From Candidatus Saccharimonadota bacterium (GTDB lineage Bacteria; Patescibacteriota; Saccharimonadia; UBA4664), in contig JAQZBT010000020.1 in assembly GCA_029237755.1 (NCBI GenBank), positions 1 to 11,641 on the forward strand: 11,641 nucleotides of DNA, given 5' to 3'. Every line of letters starts with the position of its first letter. Position 1 is the first letter of the stretch. Made by a program: the position numbers and the translations under genes. The notes under the pieces are model-generated. The model saw only the letters and a list, made by a program, of their open reading frames with translations, made no database searches and was not told the origin of the DNA. Below are positions 7,009-11,641 of this stretch, one piece after another.

Positions 7009-8262
7009 TTAGGCTTCTTTGGGGGTGGGGTGATCGAAGGTGTAGCCGGATTCGGCGTGTTGGCTGTGGTCGAGTCCGCGGTGCTCCTCTTCGCTGGTGA
7101 CGCGTAGGCCGATGAACTTGTCGACGAGCTTGAGCAAGAGCCAGCTGCCGACGAAGGCGAAGGATCCGGCTGCGAGTATGGCCAGCAGCTGCTTGCCGAG
7201 GAGGGCTAGTCCCCCGCCGTAGAGCAGTCCGTCGACACCGGCCGGGTTGACTGCGGTGGAAGCCAGGACGCCGATGAGCAGGGCGCCGATGATGCCTCCG
7301 ACAGCGTGGACACCGACGACGTCGAGCGCGTCATCGTAACCGGCCTTCCACTTCAGGTCGACGGCGTAGGCGCATCCGATACCGGCAATGAGGCCGATAG
7401 CGATCGCGCCCAGCGGCCCGACGAAGCCGGCGGCCGGGGTGATGGCTACCAGGCCGGCAATGGCACCGGTGGCCGCGCCGACACTGGTGATGCGGCGGTG
7501 CTTGATGCGGTCGACGATGGCCCAGCCCAGCATGGCGGCGCCGGTGGCGGTGTTGGTGACCAGGAAGGCGGAGGCAGCCAGGCCGCCGGCTCCTAGAGCG
7601 CTGCCGGCGTTGAAGCCGAACCAGCCGAACCAGAGCATGCCGGCGCCGAGCATTGTGAATGGTACGTTGTGAGCGATGAGAGAGTTCTCTTTCTTGATGC
7701 CCTTGCGCTTGCCCAGGACGAAGGCCGCGGCCAGACCGGCGACGCCGGCTGCGATGTGGACCACGGTACCGCCGGCAAAGTCGAGCGCTCCGAGCGAGCG
7801 GATCCAGCCGCCGGGAGCCCAGACCCAGTGGGCCAAGGGCGCGTAGACCAGGAGCAGCCAGAGGGCTGTGAAGACGGCGAAGGCGCGGAACTTCATACGC
7901 TCGGCGAAGGCGCCGGTGATGAGCGCCGGCGTGATGGCGGCGAAGAACATCTGGAACGTCGCAAAGGCGATGTGCGGGATGGTGGGCGCCAGATCCGGGT
8001 TGGGATCTTGCCCGACACCGTTGAAGCCCAGGTAGTTCAGGTTACCGATGATGCCCGCGACATCCGGTCCAAACGCCAGCGTATAGGCTATGAGCACCCA
8101 CAGTACCGACACGATACCCAGCGTGAAGAAACTCTGCAGTACGGTCGCCAGTACGTTCTTGGAGCGCACCAGGCCGCCGTAGAACAGCGCCAGTCCCGGG
8201 ACCATAAACATAACGAGCGCTGCACTGATCAGTACAAACGCTGTATCCCCTGTATTCATCAT
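7009..8262 (-). CDS. amt: Ammonium transporter, Amt/MEP/Rh family
   Basis: The 417-residue integral membrane channel has about 11 TM segments. Signatures are FYGGLVRSKNVL (27-38), DFAGGTVVHIAAG with Asp161 and the first twin histidine His169, HNVPF (199-203), WFGFNAGSALG, and DALDVVGVHAVGG with the second twin histidine His319. The cytoplasmic tail is canonical (GLRVTSEEEHRGLD), the surface that PII/GlnK proteins contact in other bacteria, but no glnK is present here. Two adjacent ATG codons exist. The second (8259) has AGGAG at 6-nt spacing against 3 nt for the first, so it may be the true start. No extra signal peptide is seen, as in Gram-positive-type Amt. It is the first gene of an amt-glnA operon. 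Confidence 0.97.
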   Translation of the reverse strand: MMNTGDTAFVLISAALVMFMVPGLALFYGGLVRSKNVLATVLQSFFTLGIVSVLWVLIAYTLAFGPDVAGIIGNLNYLGFNGVGQDPNPDLAPTIPHIAFATFQMFFAAITPALITGAFAERMKFRAFAVFTALWLLLVYAPLAHWVWAPGGWIRSLGALDFAGGTVVHIAAGVAGLAAAFVLGKRKGIKKENSLIAHNVPFTMLGAGMLWFGWFGFNAGSALGAGGLAASAFLVTNTATGAAMLGWAIVDRIKHRRITSVGAATGAIAGLVAITPAAGFVGPLGAIAIGLIAGIGCAYAVDLKWKAGYDDALDVVGVHAVGGIIGALLIGVLASTAVNPAGVDGLLYGGGLALLGKQLLAILAAGSFAFVGSWLLLKLVDKFIGLRVTSEEEHRGLDHSQHAESGYTFDHPTPKEA

Positions 8263-8282
8263 GAACTCCTCTTTGATTTGAG

Positions 8283-8310
8283 ACTATCATGATAAAAGTA
8301 AATGTGTAAA
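8283..8310 (-). promoter_or_regulatory. Promoter candidate for amt-glnA
   Basis: On the minus strand TTTACA (8305-8310, 5/6 to consensus), a 16-nt spacer and GATAGT (8283-8288, 4/6) lie in an AT-rich stretch and predict a leader of about 15-20 nt. No sigma-54 type GG/GC element was seen. The remainder of the gap (8311-8394) holds only a weak GAGAG/CTCTC inverted repeat at 8363-8381. Confidence 0.45.
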
Positions 8311-8394
8311 CAACTAATATAAAAACTTGCAGATATAAACTAAGTTGCGTAATACTAATTTTGAGAGGCGCTTAAGCTCTCGAGTAAGTCTGCA

Positions 8395-8428
8395 CCAAAA
8401 AGCCCCCGCTTGCGCAGGGGCTTTTTGG
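8395..8428 (-). terminator. Bidirectional terminator after the LPETG protein gene
   Basis: CCAAAAAGCCCC (8395-8406) and GGGGCTTTTTGG (8417-8428) form a perfect 12-bp stem with a 10-nt loop. The stem carries a run of T at its 3' side on either strand. It starts 10 nt after the TAA of the LPETG protein gene and separates it from the amt-glnA operon. Confidence 0.88.
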
Positions 8429-8438
8429 TTTTCCTGGG

Positions 8439-8861
8439 TTACCGACTGCGTAGGTAAGCGCGGCCAGCGAGGGCCAGGGCGGGCAGGCCGATGAGCATGC
8501 TCAGGCCGGCACCGGTCTCGGGCAGAGTGGCGGGGCCACCCTTACCGGGGGTAGGAGTGGCGGTGGGAGTAGTGTTGCTACCCTTCACCTCACCCTTGTC
8601 GTCCTTTTTGACTTCACCCTTCTTACAATCAGCTTCGGACTTGGCACCGACGATGTCGCGGTGGTCCTGGTGATTCTTGTGGGCTTCGGCGGCAGACTTG
8701 CTGACGACGATGAAGACGTAGGGGTTTTTGGTTGAGCCAGTGGCGTGGCAGATGCCAACCTTTTTGCTCGTGATTTCACCGGTGGCCTCAGCCGGAGCGG
8801 CGAGGACCAGAGTGGCAGCCGTAGCGGCTACTACACCAGCGATCAGTAGGTTCTTGTTCAT
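8439..8861 (-). CDS. LPETG cell-wall-anchored protein with a Cys/His-rich domain
   Basis: The 140-residue product has a signal peptide (hydrophobic 5-22, likely cleavage after PAEA, residue 26). A compact domain at about 34-80 contains ICHATGSTKNPYVFIVVS with Cys38-His39, then HKNHQDH with His61, His64 and His67, and Cys79. A lysine/glutamate-rich stretch (81-93) and a Thr/Pro linker (97-110) follow. A sortase signal is made of LPETG (113-117), a hydrophobic helix (about 119-134) and the RSR tail. Sortase would cut after Thr116 and join the protein to the cell wall. I recall the CHATGS...NPY motif in other environmental bacterial proteins but cannot name a function; the Cys and His residues could bind a metal or form a disulfide. 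It is transcribed alone from a strong promoter. AAGGAG lies 14 nt before the ATG, unusually far, and no other in-frame start is seen. Confidence 0.9.
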   Translation of the reverse strand: MNKNLLIAGVVAATAATLVLAAPAEATGEITSKKVGICHATGSTKNPYVFIVVSKSAAEAHKNHQDHRDIVGAKSEADCKKGEVKKDDKGEVKGSNTTPTATPTPGKGGPATLPETGAGLSMLIGLPALALAGRAYLRSR

Positions 8862-8879
8862 GATGTTCTGTTGAACTCC

Positions 8880-8896
8880 TTCGAATTATTTTCGAA
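8880..8896 (-). repeat. Paired TTCGAA palindromes in the leader of the LPETG protein gene
   Basis: TTCGAA occurs at 8880-8885 and 8891-8896, separated by 5 nt. Each copy is itself a palindrome, and together they can form a 6-bp hairpin with a 5-nt loop. The pair sits just after the predicted transcription start, and one copy overlaps the Shine-Dalgarno (8876-8881). It may be an operator for a dimeric regulator or an RNA hairpin affecting translation; neither is shown. Confidence 0.5.
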
Positions 8897-8904
8897 TGCC
8901 ATAC

Positions 8905-8933
8905 ACTATAGCATAACCACTAAGGATTGTCAA
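8905..8933 (-). promoter_or_regulatory. Strong sigma-70-type promoter of the LPETG protein gene
   Basis: On the minus strand a perfect TTGACA (8928-8933) is followed by exactly 17 nt and TATAGT (8905-8910, 5/6). TGC just before the -10 adds an extended -10 element. The predicted start is near 8898, giving a leader of about 37 nt. Confidence 0.9.
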
Positions 8934-8955
8934 TAGTTTTGGCGTACGAATTATC

Positions 8956-8972
8956 GCGCATTGTGCATGCGC
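8956..8972. other. Small inverted repeat between the kinase and LPETG genes
   Basis: GCGCAT (8956-8961) and ATGCGC (8967-8972) form a 6-bp stem with a 5-nt loop, upstream of the LPETG gene promoter and after the kinase stop. It has no T-run, so it is not a standard terminator. It could be a weak 3' end structure or a protein site. No clear terminator for the kinase gene is visible, apart from a weak GGCTT/AAGCC hairpin near 8996-9010. Confidence 0.3.
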
Positions 8973-9013
8973 TTCCATGGAAAGTCAAGCAAAAGCGGCT
9001 TGGAAAAGCCTAA

Positions 9014-10366
9014 TTAGTCCGTTTGGGGTGCTTCCGGCGTCACTCGGGGCAGCAAGACACTAAAGGTTGTTCCCTTCCCCTTTTCGCTGGTGACGGTGAT
9101 GGTGCCGCCCATTGCCTCGATGTATTGCTTGATGATCCAGAGGCCCAATCCGGTGCCTGCGATATCCTTGGTGTCGTCGTTTTTGGCTCTGTAGAAGCGT
9201 TGGAACAACTTGCCCTGCTCTTCGGGCGACATGCCGATACCGGTGTCTGAGACGGCTGTCATGACAGCGGCCGGAGACACCGTGTGCTCGATGCGAACCG
9301 TGCCGGTGCGGGAGTATTTGATGGCGTTGTCGATCAGATTGGTGAATATCTCCATGACGCGGTCCGGGTCGGCTTTGACTGCTGGCAAATTCTCGGGCGG
9401 GGCGTAACGCAGGCCGATCTTCTTGTCCTTGGCCTTGACCTCGAAGTTGCCCATCATGGGGCCGATGGTAGCGGGCAGGTCGACCGAGCCGATATTGTAC
9501 TTGGTCCTCCCCTGCTCAATCCGCGAGACATCCAGCAAATCCGTCACTAGCCGGCCCAGCCGGTCGGTCTGGTCGTATGCGATCTTGGCCATGTCGGCCG
9601 GCGCTTTGGGCAGCTTCTCTTCCAGAATCATAGATAGATAACCTTTGATGACGGACATGGGGGCTTTGAGCTCGTGAGTGGCGATACTGATAAAATCGTC
9701 CTTCATCTGGTCGAGCTCTTTTTGCTTGCGGAAGAGCTCGGCGTATTCGACGAAGCGGAAATGGTTGAGCAGCAGCAGGATGATGACGACCAGGATGACG
9801 GCTAACACTATGAAGGTAGTGCGCAGCGTGGAGGCCATCAGCTCGTCGGCCGCGTGCAACGACACGCGCATACTGGTGACCGCAATCGGCTGACCGTCAG
9901 GACCGAGGACCGGTGTGGCGACTAGCCATTGCCTGGACTCACCTTCGCCACTGGCGATCAGACTGGCGACAGATTGGGCACGCGAATAAGCGAACTGGGT
10001 CTGGATGCTCTCATCTGAGCGGCCGGGTTTGGCGGGATCGGAGCTGGCAAGGGTCTTGAACTTGTCGGCGTCGGGTACCGCTACTGACAGTTGCTCGATA
10101 TCGGGGGCGTGGCGGCGGGATTCATCGATGAGCGATTGGATGGTTTGGGCGGCCTGGTCGGTGGAGCTGGTGCGCAAGGCGTTGGCTACAGATACGCCAA
10201 AGACTTCATTGGCCAGATTGGCTTTGCGGCGGAGCTCGAGGTCAAAGTTCGATTTGACCTGACTGGTGAGCCACAACGTACTGCCGATGACGGCAGCCGG
10301 TATCAGGACTACCAGAAAGACGGAGTAGGCCAGCTCGGTGGCCTGTTGACTAAGCCGGAGGCGCAT
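9014..10366 (-). CDS. Sensor histidine kinase, membrane-bound
   Basis: The 450-residue protein has TM1 at about 13-34, an extracytoplasmic sensor region of about 148 residues (35-182), and TM2 at about 183-202. No clear HAMP domain follows TM2. A short helical linker leads to the HisKA domain with FISIATHELKAP (phospho-acceptor His231). The HATPase domain shows all boxes: N box FTNLIDNAIKYS (341-352), G1 DTGIGM (374-379), F box FQRFYR (388-393), G2 GTGLGLW (404-410). It should autophosphorylate and pass the phosphate to a response regulator, but none is encoded in the window. The start ATG lies inside the last codons of the upstream Ig-like gene (17-nt overlap) and lacks a good Shine-Dalgarno, so translation is probably coupled. 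The ligand is unknown; the sensor region resembles a Cache-like fold only in size and topology. Confidence 0.95.
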   Translation of the reverse strand: MRLRLSQQATELAYSVFLVVLIPAAVIGSTLWLTSQVKSNFDLELRRKANLANEVFGVSVANALRTSSTDQAAQTIQSLIDESRRHAPDIEQLSVAVPDADKFKTLASSDPAKPGRSDESIQTQFAYSRAQSVASLIASGEGESRQWLVATPVLGPDGQPIAVTSMRVSLHAADELMASTLRTTFIVLAVILVVIILLLLNHFRFVEYAELFRKQKELDQMKDDFISIATHELKAPMSVIKGYLSMILEEKLPKAPADMAKIAYDQTDRLGRLVTDLLDVSRIEQGRTKYNIGSVDLPATIGPMMGNFEVKAKDKKIGLRYAPPENLPAVKADPDRVMEIFTNLIDNAIKYSRTGTVRIEHTVSPAAVMTAVSDTGIGMSPEEQGKLFQRFYRAKNDDTKDIAGTGLGLWIIKQYIEAMGGTITVTSEKGKGTTFSVLLPRVTPEAPQTD

Positions 10367-11641
10367 TGGCGGGCGGTCCAGGGTTCACGACGACGGGAGC
10401 CACGGCGGGGGCCGGCTTGCGGCGCCTGAGACGGAGCAACAAGACAAGCGCGCCTATCACCATCAGGGCGGCGCCACCGGCAAACGCAATCTGGGTGGGC
10501 TGCCAGGTGGACTCAATGACCAGGCTGCCATCGGTGCTGTTGGGGGCGGCAGCGGCGATCTGGACCGGGACGGCCGGTGTACGGACGAACGTGTTGGCGT
10601 CTTTCTCGGCTACAGCGTAGACCTCGTGTTTGCCGGGCTCGAGTGGGTTCTGCAGCACGTAACTCCACTTGCCCTGACTGTCGGTCTCGGCGCGCAGCAC
10701 CATCGGGTCGGAGAAGATGTAGATGAAGATGCTGGAGTTGGGCGCGCCGGTGCCAGTGACCAGGATGGTTTCGACCTTGTCGCCCTTATCGTTGGTGATG
10801 GTGTGGTTTCTGAGGCCGTCCATTGTGACCAGGCCGGATTCGGGCTTGAGGTCGTTGACGCTAGCGGGCGGCACCGGCGCCAGCGCGGCCGGAATCTTAT
10901 CCGGACCCGAGAAACACTTGGCGATCAGGCGCCGTTCCTCGGCCGTGGGGGCACTCTGCCCGCTGGATATCTCAGAGAAGCGTTCCTTGCCAACCTTCTG
11001 CTCAAGACAGCTAAGCGTCTTGATGGCGACGGTGGGCTTGGAGTTGGTGGGCTCGGTCGGCCGGAAAACGGTCGGCATGGTGGCTAGACGGGTAGCTTCG
11101 GCGGCCGATATCTCTTTGGGGATCTCTTCGGTCGGCGGAATCGGTGCGGGCGAGGCGGTCGGAGTCGGTGTCGGGGAGGTCGTATTAGTGGTGTTAGCGG
11201 TGCTTGTAGTGATCTTGACCGGCGCGATGGCGGTGGCTGATACGCCGTTGAAGCTGACGTGCAGGTTCAAGGTGTAGCTGCCGGGGGCATTGCGGGCTGT
11301 CAGGATGGTGGAGGGTTTATCGGGATAAGAGAGCGTGCCGGCGGCAGTGACCCATTTGATGGTGGTGCCGGTAGGCGTGGTGAATTGCCGGCCGAACTGG
11401 TCTACATAAATAGCGTAGGCCGTGAAGGTGGCGCTTTGGTTGTAGACGGCGCTCCAGCCCGCAGGATTAATGGTCGCGGTGATGCGGGGCGACTGGGTGG
11501 CGACATTATGGACGCTATAAGGTACCGGTGCGCTGGGACAGTCATAAGTGGTGTTGGTGCCGTAGTGGGCAATGGCCTGGAACTGGTAGGTGCCGTTGGG
11601 AATGTTACGCGAGTCCCAGTTGAGTACCCAGTCCGAGCCCT
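10350..11641 (-). CDS. Ig-like surface protein with C-terminal membrane anchor (partial, N-terminus outside window)
   Basis: The frame is open from the window edge to TAG at 10350 (429 codons seen). A TTG at 11270 could mimic a start, but the frame continues upstream with domain-like sequence, so the gene begins beyond the window. In order: an Ig-like module (WDSRNIPNGTYQFQAIA, about 11550-11610); a second beta-sandwich with YVDQFGRQF and IKWVTAAGTLSY (about 11210-11500); a Thr/Pro linker (about 11130-11210); a two-Cys helical segment (about 10905-11020); an Ig-like domain with GTGAPNSSIFIYI and GKWSYVLQNPLEPGKHEVYAV (about 10560-10770). A TM helix (about 10428-10487), an RLRRRK stop-transfer and a Pro/Ala-rich cytoplasmic tail finish it. 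It is likely exposed on the surface for adhesion or sensing. It overlaps the kinase gene, so they are one operon; a kinase partner role is inference. Confidence 0.88.
   Translation of the reverse strand, partial: GSDWVLNWDSRNIPNGTYQFQAIAHYGTNTTYDCPSAPVPYSVHNVATQSPRITATINPAGWSAVYNQSATFTAYAIYVDQFGRQFTTPTGTTIKWVTAAGTLSYPDKPSTILTARNAPGSYTLNLHVSFNGVSATAIAPVKITTSTANTTNTTSPTPTPTASPAPIPPTEEIPKEISAAEATRLATMPTVFRPTEPTNSKPTVAIKTLSCLEQKVGKERFSEISSGQSAPTAEERRLIAKCFSGPDKIPAALAPVPPASVNDLKPESGLVTMDGLRNHTITNDKGDKVETILVTGTGAPNSSIFIYIFSDPMVLRAETDSQGKWSYVLQNPLEPGKHEVYAVAEKDANTFVRTPAVPVQIAAAAPNSTDGSLVIESTWQPTQIAFAGGAALMVIGALVLLLRLRRRKPAPAVAPVVVNPGPPANAPPA

Noticed and set aside
7669..8292. Plus-strand open frame (207 codons) opposite amt
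   Set aside because: Antisense to conserved Amt sequence, Arg/Gly/Asp/Glu-rich product without recognisable motifs; a shadow frame.
8363..8381. GAGAG/CTCTC inverted repeat with central CTTAAG upstream of amt
   Set aside because: Only 5 bp, no T-run and no known regulator site; could be chance. Kept only as a note.
8995..9010. Possible terminator after the kinase gene
   Set aside because: A 5-bp GGCTT/AAGCC stem with a 4-nt loop and a broken T-run is too weak to call.
10350..11270. TTG at 11270 as the start of the Ig-like gene
   Set aside because: The same frame stays open to the window edge and encodes further beta-sandwich-like sequence (for example WDSRNIPNGTYQFQAIA), no signal peptide follows the TTG, and it falls mid-strand within a domain.
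10723..11277. Plus-strand open frame (184 codons) opposite the Ig-like gene
   Set aside because: The repetitive Gly/Val-rich stretch is the complement of the Thr/Pro linker codons; no RBS and no family features.
1..11641. Mobile elements, CRISPR arrays, tRNA/rRNA genes, origins
   Set aside because: No transposase or integrase frames, no spaced direct repeats, no cloverleaf or rRNA-like sequence were seen on either strand.

Overview
The window (about 58% GC by eye, standard genetic code) looks like a chromosomal segment of an uncultured bacterium. The surface proteins are of Gram-positive type: one LPETG-anchored protein and one Ig-like protein with a TM anchor and a T/P-rich linker. Those proteins, and the histidine kinase style (MKDDFISIATHELKAPMSVIKGYLSM), remind me of Patescibacteria/CPR or Chloroflexota-like metagenome bins. 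That placement is an inference from memory and not settled. All genes but one are on the minus strand, so transcription runs mainly from high to low coordinates.

Right part (10350-11641 and 9014-10366, minus): the C-terminal part of a large Ig-like surface protein with one C-terminal membrane anchor. It overlaps by 17 nt a complete sensor histidine kinase that has two TM segments and an extracytoplasmic sensor region. No response regulator is visible. Next comes a separately transcribed LPETG protein (8439-8861) with an excellent sigma-70 promoter (TTGACA-17-TATAGT, extended -10), closed by a bidirectional terminator.

Middle (5526-8262, minus): an ammonium transporter gene followed 19 nt later by a type I glutamine synthetase gene, a nitrogen uptake and assimilation operon without a PII gene. 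Facing it is the only plus-strand gene (5057-5371), a small secreted protein of unknown function with a textbook terminator.

Left part (1-4905, minus): carA and carB overlap by 4 nt (ATGA) and encode glutamine-dependent carbamoyl-phosphate synthetase. A perfect intrinsic terminator lies inside the first 23 codons of carA. Some 46 nt after carB there is a SAM-I-type riboswitch. Its expression platform is a long hairpin that ends in U's and contains the Shine-Dalgarno of the next gene, a truncated trans-sulfuration PLP enzyme (cystathionine gamma-synthase/lyase family).

The metabolic theme is nitrogen and amino-acid/pyrimidine biosynthesis: ammonium to glutamine to carbamoyl phosphate, plus methionine/cysteine metabolism. 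RNA-level control is visible at two places. The points most worth a second look are the terminator inside carA, the combined SD-sequestering/terminating riboswitch platform, the Ig-like protein coupled to the kinase, and the LPETG protein with a Cys/His-rich domain. No mobile elements, CRISPR arrays, tRNA or rRNA genes were seen.
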